Source of the DNA: CAILLO01 sp964579735
GTDB taxonomy: Bacteria > Bacillota > Clostridia > Saccharofermentanales > UBA5734
Length of the DNA: 6,428 nt
Assembly (NCBI GenBank): GCA_964579735.1
Contig: CAZOHH010000100.1
Coordinates: forward strand, 1 to 6,428
Direction: 5' to 3'
Position 1 is the first letter of the stretch. Each line of letters begins with the position of its first letter. Below, piece after piece: positions 1 through 5,202 of the stretch. The position numbers and the translations under genes are program-made. The notes beneath the pieces were generated by a model. The model was not told the origin of the DNA. It did no database searches and was given only the letters and a program-made list of their open reading frames with translations.

Positions 1-3
1 CCC

Positions 4-33
4 TACGCGACAAGAGTACCTTGTCATAGCGTA
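4..33 (-). terminator. Hairpin downstream of the glycosyltransferase gene, possible terminator
   Basis: Arms TACGC+GACAAG (4-14) and CTTGTC+GCGTA (20-25 and 29-33) can form an 11-bp stem with a 5-nt loop and a 3-nt bulge (26-28). The structure starts 25 nt after the glycosyltransferase stop codon. The window ends 3 nt beyond the stem on the minus strand, so the T-tract needed for an intrinsic terminator cannot be checked. No T-run follows it on the plus strand. Confidence 0.4.
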
Positions 34-58
34 AAGTACAAGCGTTTCGTGGAATAGT

Positions 59-1324
59 TTACGGTATGGACGAGTGATAGGATGCCGAAGTTCCCTTTAT
101 CAGGGCCATCACCCGCTCCGCCGACGTTCTTGCACCGTGCTCCTGCCTGATCACAGAAGAGAATGCTTTCGCCGCTTCGACGACGGCTGTGGATCCGGCG
201 GTTTCGATCGCCTTGACCAGTCCGTCGGAGGTCAGCTTCTTGATGGGAATCGGGGCCGGTCCGACTCCGAGCTCCAGAACGCGCTTCCCCCAGGCGAACT
301 GATCGTTCCCGTGGGGCACGATGACCATAGGGATTCCAGCCCGGAACCCCTCCGCAGTCGTCCCCGCACCGCCGTGGTGGATGGCCATGGCGCACCGCGG
401 AAACAGCCAGGAATGAGGCGCGGCTTCCAGTACAAGGATTTCATCCGGCAGCTCCGGCAGGTGATGGAGTCCCCCGGAACCCGTCGCGAGGATGGCCCGA
501 ACGCCAGTCTTTCGAAGCGCATCTACGATCTCCTTTGTAATCCGTTCAGCCTGCAAGCCGTTTCCCATGCTGCCGAAGCCGACATAGACGGGCCTCTCCC
601 CTTTCGCGAGAAATTCTTCGAGTGCCGTGGGGGGCGAATAATCCTCGGGCTCATTCAGGAACCAGTAGCCGTCTGCAAATGCGGTCGGCGGCATGCGGAA
701 GACGGCGGGGCTGCACGAGACCAGTTTCAGGTCATTCGATTCGAGTGGGTTCTTCAGTTTGATGTCCCGGTGCAGACGGTTCCGGAAGAGAAGCTGAACC
801 GGTTTCTTCGTCGCGCTCCAGAACATGCGCTTGAAGAGTCGGTGGGTAACCCGGTTCAGGAACCTTGGGAACTTGAACTGGTAGAAGAGGAGCGAAGGAT
901 ATTCGGCTGTTTCCATGACCGGAAATGGAGAGCACAGGACGGAAGGGATCCCGCGTTCCTTCGCGATCAAGTGCCCTATGGCCGCGCCTGGGTGGTAGAG
1001 AATGGCCTCCGCATCGGCGCAGGCGGCTGCGAAGTCCTCCTGGACGTCCACGAGCCGTTCCATGAACCGCGGGTCGGCCAGAAGAGCCATGGCCTTCAGC
1101 GGATTGTCAGCTAACGCGGCTTCCTGGAGTTCGCCCTGCTTCATGAGTTCCGATACGCTTCCGCGTGTTGGCCGAAAATCCAGTCCATAGGAATGGATCA
1201 GAGACTCGAATTCTTCGGAAGCGACAACGACGGGCGTGGCCCCCAGCTCCCGCAGTTCGAGGGCCAATGCGAGGAAGGGTTGGAGGTCTCCTCGGCTCCC
1301 GGCAGTCAATAGGGCGATTTTCAT
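59..1324 (-). CDS. Family-1 (UGT/MGT-like) glycosyltransferase
   Basis: Predicted cytosolic GT-B enzyme that moves a sugar from a nucleotide sugar to a small lipophilic acceptor; the acceptor cannot be read from sequence. At 421 aa it has the usual length for the macrolide/sterol-glycosyltransferase-like branch of GT1. The N-terminal Rossmann half opens with MKIALLTAGSRGDLQPF (residues 1-17), the GSRGDxxPF loop typical of this branch. The donor-binding half starts near 246 (VYVGFGSM) and carries PHSWLFPR (303-310), HHGGAGTT (316-323) and PHGNDQFAWG (337-346), the nucleotide-sugar signature. The start is set by AAGGGAG (1331-1337) 6 nt before ATG. The gene is divergent from a TetR regulator, with 110 bp between the two starts, which suggests an inducible detoxification or natural-product/glycolipid modification role (inference). 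No damage is seen. It could also be called YjiC-like or a sterol glucosyltransferase; the subclass is uncertain. Confidence 0.93.
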   Translation of the reverse strand: MKIALLTAGSRGDLQPFLALALELRELGATPVVVASEEFESLIHSYGLDFRPTRGSVSELMKQGELQEAALADNPLKAMALLADPRFMERLVDVQEDFAAACADAEAILYHPGAAIGHLIAKERGIPSVLCSPFPVMETAEYPSLLFYQFKFPRFLNRVTHRLFKRMFWSATKKPVQLLFRNRLHRDIKLKNPLESNDLKLVSCSPAVFRMPPTAFADGYWFLNEPEDYSPPTALEEFLAKGERPVYVGFGSMGNGLQAERITKEIVDALRKTGVRAILATGSGGLHHLPELPDEILVLEAAPHSWLFPRCAMAIHHGGAGTTAEGFRAGIPMVIVPHGNDQFAWGKRVLELGVGPAPIPIKKLTSDGLVKAIETAGSTAVVEAAKAFSSVIRQEHGARTSAERVMALIKGTSASYHSSIP

Positions 1325-1339
1325 GCTGGTCTCCCTTCA

Positions 1340-1356
1340 TCCGACAATCTGTCGTA
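1340..1356. promoter_or_regulatory. Inverted repeat, candidate TetR-family operator
   Basis: CGACA-ATC-TGTCG at 1342-1354 is a perfect inverted repeat (5-bp arms, 3-nt spacer), with one more T/A pair at 1340/1356 beyond a mismatch. It lies between the predicted minus-strand -10 box and the glycosyltransferase Shine-Dalgarno site, where a bound repressor would block transcription. Binding by the adjacent TetR protein is an inference from the divergent layout. Confidence 0.45.
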
Positions 1357-1363
1357 TAAATGT

Positions 1364-1391
1364 ATTGTACAGGTTGGCTTACGATCATCAA
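1364..1391 (-). promoter_or_regulatory. Candidate promoter of the glycosyltransferase gene
   Basis: On the minus strand TTGATG (1386-1391) and TACAAT (1364-1369) are separated by 16 nt, close to a sigma-70/sigma-A promoter. The expected transcription start falls just before the CGACA/TGTCG inverted repeat, giving a leader of about 35 nt. Only sequence resemblance supports it. Confidence 0.4.
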
Positions 1392-1410
1392 CCCGCAACC
1401 CTGATGAAAA

Positions 1411-1426
1411 TGTCGGACGAAAGGAA
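1411..1426 (+). promoter_or_regulatory. Mirror-image leader motif before the TetR gene
   Basis: TGTCGGACGAAAGGAA (1411-1426, plus) matches TGTCGGATGAAGGGAG (1346-1331, minus), the leader of the divergent glycosyltransferase, at 13 of 16 positions. Both copies include the Shine-Dalgarno site and lie at nearly the same distance from their start codons. The copy may be a second repressor half-site for autoregulation or simply similar ribosome-binding regions. Confidence 0.3.
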
Positions 1427-1434
1427 TCTTCCAC

Positions 1435-2004
1435 ATGACGGTGCGAATGGATCAGAAAACCAGGACGAAGCAGGACCTGATCGATGCCTTCTGGAATCTG
1501 TATCGGACGAAGCGGCTCGAGCGGATCAGCGTGAGGGAGATCGTGGAGAAGGCCGGGTTCAACCGAAGCACTTTCTACGAGTACTTCTCCGACGTTCCGG
1601 CCGTTCTGGAATGCATCGAGTCGTCGCTTGTACCTGGTCCGGACGAACTGCCGCCCATTTCACGGAACCCCAATTCCGATATGTTTTCGGTCAACGACTT
1701 CCTGAAGCAATACCAGGACCATCGGGACTACTATCAGGTCCTTCTCGGCCATCGAGGAGACCCATCCTTCCAGGGGCGCTTGAAGGCTTCCATGAAACCG
1801 ATCCTGAAGGAACAGGTGGTTGCTTTGGGTCTGCAGGACAGCATCGAGCTCGACTATTCCTTGGAGTTCATCCTGTCTGCACTGATCGGCATCCTCGGTT
1901 ATTGGATTCAGCAGGACGAACCCGTCCCTCCGGAAAGATTGGCCGGGTGGATCTACGATCATCTCGAGAACGGATTCATGAACAAACTCCAAGCCGTTCA
2001 TTGA
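1435..2004 (+). CDS. TetR/AcrR-family transcriptional regulator
   Basis: A 189-aa protein with the normal size and layout of a TetR repressor. Residues about 10-55 form the N-terminal DNA-binding three-helix unit; the helix-turn-helix reads ISVREIVEKAGFNRSTFYEY (31-50), with the family-typical G-F/V-x-x-x-T-F/Y-Y-x-Y/H-F pattern. The remaining ~130 residues are helical and would form the ligand-binding/dimer domain, resembling the TetR_C variants common in Bacillota; no ligand can be inferred. The start at 1435 has AGGA (1422-1425) 9 nt upstream; a second Met four residues later lacks its own site. It is divergent from the glycosyltransferase, which it probably represses, and it may control itself through the shared region. 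The gene is intact and converges with the surface-protein gene downstream. Confidence 0.92.
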   Translation: MTVRMDQKTRTKQDLIDAFWNLYRTKRLERISVREIVEKAGFNRSTFYEYFSDVPAVLECIESSLVPGPDELPPISRNPNSDMFSVNDFLKQYQDHRDYYQVLLGHRGDPSFQGRLKASMKPILKEQVVALGLQDSIELDYSLEFILSALIGILGYWIQQDEPVPPERLAGWIYDHLENGFMNKLQAVH

Positions 2005-2020
2005 GGCATCCTATGTTAAC

Positions 2021-2041
2021 CAGCGAATTCGAGTGTCGCTG
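2021..2041. terminator. Weak hairpin between two convergent genes
   Basis: CAGCGA (2021-2026) and TCGCTG (2036-2041) can form a 6-bp stem with a 9-nt loop in the 56-bp gap between the TetR and surface-protein stop codons. Neither strand has a T-run after it, so it is at best a weak bidirectional terminator and may be chance. Confidence 0.2.
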
Positions 2042-2060
2042 TCCGTAATGGTGCGTTCGA

Positions 2061-3176
2061 CTAGCCTTTGCTTTGGCGCTTGCGCAAAAACAGAGCCAGC
2101 GCACCTCCAGCGATGACCACCAACGCTCCGATTCCGCCAACCCAGACCCCAGCTGAAGTACCCGGAGTCACAGGGTCCGGGGTAACGGATGGACCCTCCG
2201 GCGTCGGTGTATTTCCGTCCATACCCGTCGGGGAAACGGTCGGAGTGGTGGCTCCTGCAGTAGCATTCGTCGTGGGAGCCGGCGAAGAGTCTGGAGTCGT
2301 CTCTGGTGCAGGACTCGCGGCTGCGCTCTCCGTCGCGTTCGGGGACGGCGTCGTTCCGGTCTTGGCGGGATTGGTCTTGATGGAAAGGATTGGACTGAAT
2401 TCGCCGTAGACATTTTCCGTTCCGTGCAGATTGAAGGCACGAGCCTTGAAGAAATAGCTGGTATTCGGCTTGAGTCCGTATACATTGATCTGGTAGACAT
2501 CCTTGCCGGTCGTACCGACGAGTTCATATGGACCACTGGAGCTTGTCGCAACCATAAGTTCGTAGTATTCTGCACCCTCGACTTTGTCCCAGAACACTTT
2601 GGCATAGTCCTGTCCATAATCGTCGCACACGATTCCGTTCGGCGCGTCCGGACGATCGACCCAATGCGCACGCAATGAGAGCGGGCCACCCACGAGGTAG
2701 GGGAATGACACGAGCTTTGTAGGATTCGCATCGTACGTGTACCACCCATTGAATACGTTCGGTTCCCAGGTAGGATCCGTCGGCGCTTGCAGGGATTCGC
2801 CGTCGAAGCACTTCAGGGAGAAGCTTCCGGATCCGTTCATCGGAAAGAAGGAGATCGAGCGTTTCCACAACTGGAAACGGACCAGAGTCTCCATCCCCGT
2901 CGGACCCGTGACGACCAGTCTGTGGATGCCTTCCGTGCGCAGGATCGTACCGCTATCGAACGCAGTCCCGTCCAGTGCCGCCGTCCCCTCATTGAAGGTG
3001 ATCGCCATCGGTTCGTAATACGTACCCTGGTCCACGACTCCGTTGACGATGGGGGCCGCAGCTTCTGCCAAGGCTTCGGGATGCAGCCAAAGCGCGATGG
3101 GGACGAGGAGGGCCAGTGCATAGGCGAGCCATTCAAATCTCAACATCGTTCGGCCATGCATTCCATTCGCTGACAT
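2061..3176 (-). CDS. Membrane-anchored modular surface protein with Fn3 domain
   Basis: A 371-aa predicted cell-surface protein of unknown binding target. Modules in order: signal peptide/hydrophobic segment (about 12-40, small residues AEA near 37-39); a chitobiase-C-like repeat (about 43-103) with GVVDQGTYYEPMAITFNEGT; a Listeria-Bacteroides/InlB B-type repeat (about 107-173) with FNGWYTYDA and a terminal LRAHWV; an Fn3 domain (about 174-268) with VFWDKVEGAEYYELMV and LKPNTSYFFKARAF; a Thr/Pro/Ser/Ala-rich stalk (about 270-342); a membrane helix (about 343-365); and the basic tail RKRQSKG. No LPxTG motif is present, so anchoring should be by the C-terminal helix, with the modules outside. 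Position 1 is the start: GGAGGAG lies 6 nt upstream, and nearby Met6 and Met11 lack such a site. It appears to be transcribed alone. The role (adhesion, glycan or protein binding) is inferred from module types only. Confidence 0.85.
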   Translation of the reverse strand: MSANGMHGRTMLRFEWLAYALALLVPIALWLHPEALAEAAAPIVNGVVDQGTYYEPMAITFNEGTAALDGTAFDSGTILRTEGIHRLVVTGPTGMETLVRFQLWKRSISFFPMNGSGSFSLKCFDGESLQAPTDPTWEPNVFNGWYTYDANPTKLVSFPYLVGGPLSLRAHWVDRPDAPNGIVCDDYGQDYAKVFWDKVEGAEYYELMVATSSSGPYELVGTTGKDVYQINVYGLKPNTSYFFKARAFNLHGTENVYGEFSPILSIKTNPAKTGTTPSPNATESAAASPAPETTPDSSPAPTTNATAGATTPTVSPTGMDGNTPTPEGPSVTPDPVTPGTSAGVWVGGIGALVVIAGGALALFLRKRQSKG

Positions 3177-3250
3177 CGGTTTCTCCTCCTGTTGATGCTT
3201 TCAAAGTACTGCGGAATCCAACGAGGTGACCCTTACGATTATTACACAGT

Positions 3251-3672
3251 ATGGCGGTCAGATACATGACAAAGGGATTGGGCAGAAAGGAGCTGTGCGC
3301 GATGAGGGAATCTCTGGACGAGGAACAATACAAAGCGCTTTTGCAGCCAGACATCATCCGTCTAATCACTGGAATCAACGAATTCAAGGGACGGCAGGAT
3401 CTTAACGTCCAGGCGAACCCGGATACTCTCGAGACCATGAGGGAACTCGCACGGAATCCGCGGAACGGGTAGATTCCATCCATATCGGATGGGGGACCAA
3501 GACGGATCGGGTCCAGCGGTTCATCCGGACGCATATGGGTCCATTCACGAAGGCGGAAATCCTCGTGAATTGTCCCGATATCAGTACCAGCATGGTGGAG
3601 AAGATCCTGAGCGATCTGAAAGGTGAGGGCCTTATCCGAAAGATCGGTTCAGGGCCGAGTACCGCGTATGTC
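3251..3672 (+). pseudogene. Fic-family protein remnant, catalytic core deleted
   Basis: Two pieces of one Fic (AMPylase-type) gene lie in different frames. Frame 2, 3251-3454, encodes the N-terminal helical segment (key stretches ESLDEEQYKALLQPDIIRL and INEFKGRQDLNVQA, ending ELAR) and stops at 3470-3472. From about 3454, frame 1 gives ESAERVDSI, which resembles the ESSNRIEGI segment of Fic proteins, followed directly by TKTDRVQRFIRTHMGPFTKA and the C-terminal winged helix ending GSGPSTAYV near 3672. The several hundred bases that should encode the Fic core with HxFx(D/E)GNGRxxR are absent, so this cannot AMPylate anything. The 3251 ATG lacks a Shine-Dalgarno site, so the 5' end may be lost too; AAAGGAG before ATG 3302 may be chance. 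The family call rests on recalled family patterns and is fairly secure for both ends. Confidence 0.75.
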
Positions 3673-4249
3673 CTCATGGTCCGTGATGTAGCTCTTGTCC
3701 ATGGAAAGGACCATCTTCTCGTAGTTGTCCTGGATTACCAGAAGCGGTGCAAGCTCGCGAGCACGGACCTCTTTGTTCGGCAGGCTCAGCGTGACCCGGA
3801 AGTACTTCTTCTCGTCTTGCCGGACGGCAAGGAAGTCGACCTCCTTGTCGTACCCTCTCCCGACGAACACCTGATACCCTCTGCGCAGCAGCTCGAAATA
3901 CACGACCGTCTCGAGGACATGCCCCAGATCATGGTCCGTGTACCCGAGAAGCATGTTCCGCATCCCTGTATCGACTACGTAGTACTTGTACATCGTCCGC
4001 AGGATCTCCTTGCCGCGGATGTCGAACCGGGTGACCTAGTAGATGATGTAGATCCGCTCCAGCATTCCAAGGTAGCTCGCTACGGTATCGCTCTTGATCA
4101 TCACATCCTTGATCCCGTCATTCAAGGACCCGCTGATGCGATACGGGGGAGATGTAGTTGCCGGTGTTCGCGATGACGAAACGGACGATGCGATCCAGCA
4201 GATGGACGAGGTGGCAAGCGAGGCACTCGAGGACATCCTGATGCCGCAT
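3649..4249 (-). pseudogene. DUF4143-type ATPase remnant, C-terminal half only
   Basis: This is the C-terminal half of an AAA-type ATPase/DUF4143 protein, broken in several ways. Reading the minus strand, 4249 to about 4150 gives HLVHLLDRIVRFVIANTGNY then ISP. Deleting one C from the 5-C run (G4145-G4149 on plus) restores YRISGSLND and the following TVASYLGMLERIYIIY. An in-frame TAG (4036-4038) then sits where family members have a residue before xxRFDIRGKEIL; CAG to TAG is the simplest change. The reading continues in frame through KYYVVDTGMRNMLLGYTD, ETVVYFELLRRGYQVFVGRG, KEVDFLAVRQ and RELAPLLVIQDNYEKMVLSM to ITDHEDI. The usual final residues (N/D-x-x-DFLL type) are missing, replaced by RGTRP and a stop. 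The whole P-loop domain upstream is gone. These proteins are common in accessory regions and their cellular role is poorly defined. Confidence 0.8.
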
Positions 4250-4305
4250 ACGGGTGGAGGAAAGCAGATTGTGTGAGAGTCTGCAAGCTCAATGAGACGA
4301 AGACG

Positions 4306-4334
4306 GGTACGTGTGCAAAATCTGCACATGTACC
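4306..4334. terminator. 12-bp hairpin after the HEPN/MNT operon
   Basis: GGTACGTGTGCA (4306-4317) and TGCACATGTACC (4323-4334) pair over 12 bp with one G-T wobble and a 5-nt loop. On the minus strand the structure begins 15 nt after the HEPN remnant's stop codon, the right place for the end of the MNT-HEPN transcript. There is no T-tract on either side, so it may instead stabilise the mRNA end, act as a protein-binding palindrome, or need a factor to terminate. Confidence 0.45.
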
Positions 4335-4349
4335 TTCAGAGTCAGGCTG

Positions 4350-4477
4350 TCAGTCCGGATTCAACGAGTCTCGAATCTCCATGAGATGCACAAACAAGTC
4401 AGGAACATCGCCCTGGATGATGCTCAGAGCGTGTCATCCAGATAGAAACGCCATTCGTGCTGATTCGAATCAGACAT
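4350..4477 (-). pseudogene. HEPN (DUF86) toxin remnant with internal deletion
   Basis: The ATG (4475-4477) overlaps the MNT gene stop in ATGTCTGA, the usual coupling of MNT-HEPN pairs. The reading begins MSDSNQHEWRFYLDD, a typical start for this HEPN group, continues TL, and hits TGA at 4424-4426. One base later the frame SIIQGDVPDLFVHLMEIRDS plus LNPD and stop (4350-4352) reproduces the normal C-terminus. Known relatives of about 110-120 aa read DTLWSIIQxDVP there, so TGG AGC has become TGAGC by loss of one G. Between the two ends roughly 70-75 codons are missing, including the Rx4-6H RNase motif (RNRLIHGY-like). The toxin is therefore dead. GATGAC at the fusion point could be microhomology that guided the deletion (inference). 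Confidence 0.78.
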
Positions 4478-4760
4478 AGACAAGTTCTCGCTCGATGTTC
4501 GGCTTCAATTCAGCACGAAGCGCTTTCTCGGATACCAAGTCCACCGGACAACCGAAACGGTCCTCAAGATAGAATAGTACACCGAAATAACGTCTGGATG
4601 TGGCAGGGCCATCGAAGCCGACCAGAATGTCGACATCGCTTTCAATCGTTGCTTCATCACGAATCGTCGAGCCGAACAGAGCCAGTCGAAGCACGCCGAA
4701 GCGAGCCTGAAGCTCAGGCTTGCTGTTGCTCAGCAATTCGATGGCTTGTTCCCTTTGCAT
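4470..4760 (-). CDS. MNT-family nucleotidyltransferase, antitoxin of a HEPN-MNT pair
   Basis: A 96-aa minimal nucleotidyltransferase, full length for the MNT family. It has the pol-beta-type active site: GSTIRDEATIESDVDILV (about 50-67) supplies the GS motif and the DxD pair, and CPVDLV further on supplies the third Asp. The ending IERELVYV is the usual C-terminus. Characterised HEPN-MNT systems have the MNT protein AMPylate a Tyr of the HEPN RNase and so silence it. That function is inferred here, and its partner directly downstream (8-nt overlap) is destroyed. The start at 4760 is chosen because AGGAG lies 5 nt upstream and residue 1 fits the family (MQREQAIELL). Reading on to 4853 would add 31 unlike residues and pass through the promoter. 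The gene looks intact and expressed, so it may be an orphan antitoxin able to neutralise related HEPN toxins. Confidence 0.87.
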   Translation of the reverse strand: MQREQAIELLSNSKPELQARFGVLRLALFGSTIRDEATIESDVDILVGFDGPATSRRYFGVLFYLEDRFGCPVDLVSEKALRAELKPNIERELVYV

Positions 4761-4797
4761 ATTCACTCCTGTCCAGTCCGACATCTTGGTCAAGCTA

Positions 4798-4826
4798 AGA
4801 TAACGCAAGTCTGGAGTTCCATGCAA
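4798..4826 (-). promoter_or_regulatory. Promoter of the MNT-HEPN operon
   Basis: On the minus strand TTGCAT (4821-4826) and TTATCT (4798-4803) are spaced exactly 17 nt, a good vegetative promoter. It predicts a leader of roughly 30 nt ending in AGGAG and the 4760 ATG. A short palindrome CTTG-GT-CAAG (4785-4794) sits at the predicted transcription start and could be an autoregulation site, though at 4-bp arms this is weak. Confidence 0.5.
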
Positions 4827-4960
4827 ATCAGCGACTCCGCGTGTTGCCTTCAATTAGTGACTGACCTTCGCTTCCTGCCTATTGGATTGTGCCCCTCTCG
4901 TTTCATGAGTACGAGCCACCCTTTTGCACTTTGAAACCCTACAGGGTCCACTCGCCGGAC

Positions 4961-5103
4961 ATCGGAAAAAGGGTACGGACTCTGCTGCGAAGCGTCTGTT
5001 GCGGAAAGCGTTGGCGTCGAAGCACAACCAGATGCCGCGCGTGATCACGACGGACAAATACCCGGCAACAGAAGTCGCGATTCAGGAGGAACTCTCCGAC
5101 AAA
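4961..5103 (+). mobile_element. IS6-family transposase fragment
   Basis: About 40 codons of an IS6 (IS26/IS240-like) DDE transposase remain. SAAKRLLRKALASKHNQMPR (from 4981) followed by VITTDKYPATEVAIQEEL matches the internal segment of the family; the Asp in TTDK is the second catalytic residue. Just upstream, TCGGAAAAA (4962-4970) read in another frame gives SEK, as in the usual SEKRDxxxAAKR, which suggests about 2 nt lost near 4971-4975. Upstream of about 4961 and downstream of about 5103 no transposase similarity is visible, and no terminal inverted repeats or target duplications were found. The piece is an inactive relic recording past IS activity. A TTG at 4924 opens a 73-codon frame around it, but there is no sign that it is a gene. 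Confidence 0.72.
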
Positions 5104-5132
5104 GAACCTGACGAGTATGCTTCATTTATATC

Positions 5133-5185
5133 AATGACGTTATGATTGCACGTATCGTTTAACATCAGTGCTATAATGACGTTAT
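5133..5185. repeat. Pair of 11-bp direct repeats flanking a promoter
   Basis: AATGACGTTAT occurs at 5133-5143 and again at 5175-5185, 42 bp apart (about four helical turns). Each contains the palindromic core ACGT. The second copy overlaps the -10 box of the downstream gene; the first lies near -45. The spacing on one face of the helix suggests operator sites, perhaps for the downstream AlbA_2 protein itself (inference). Confidence 0.45.
5169..5177 (+). promoter_or_regulatory. Extended -10 promoter of the AlbA_2 gene
   Basis: TGCTATAAT (5169-5177) is a perfect TGnTATAAT extended -10 element in an AT-rich stretch. The only fair -35 (TTGCAC, 5146-5151) is 20 nt away, longer than ideal, as extended -10 promoters tolerate. 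It predicts a leader of about 20 nt containing GGAGG (5190-5194) before the 5203 start. Confidence 0.6.
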
Positions 5186-5202
5186 CAATGGAGGTATCCG
5201 TC

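Noticed and set aside
74..1114. 346-codon plus-strand frame opposite the glycosyltransferase
   Set aside because: Low-complexity antisense translation (Arg-rich) with no family resemblance; the minus-strand frame has clear GT1 motifs.
1236..2048. 270-codon plus-strand frame covering the TetR gene
   Set aside because: It spans the divergent promoter and the TetR gene in another frame, with no family features.
3177..3250. Promoter of the surface-protein gene
   Set aside because: The minus strand has a TAATAAT and a TACTTT as possible -10 boxes, but neither has a convincing -35 at proper spacing.
3535..4176. Plus-strand frame of 213 codons that looks like one gene
   Set aside because: Only the first 46 codons (Fic C-terminal winged helix) are gene-like; the rest is antisense to the DUF4143 ATPase remnant.
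4036..4329. Minus-strand frame of 97 codons starting at 4329
   Set aside because: Only its last ~30 codons match the ATPase family; the upstream part is the wrong frame over the region that reads LLDRIVRFVIANTGNY after correcting the frameshift.
4470..4853. Longer 127-aa version of the MNT protein
   Set aside because: The extra 31 residues overlap a good promoter, are unlike the family, and the 4760 start has AGGAG at proper spacing.
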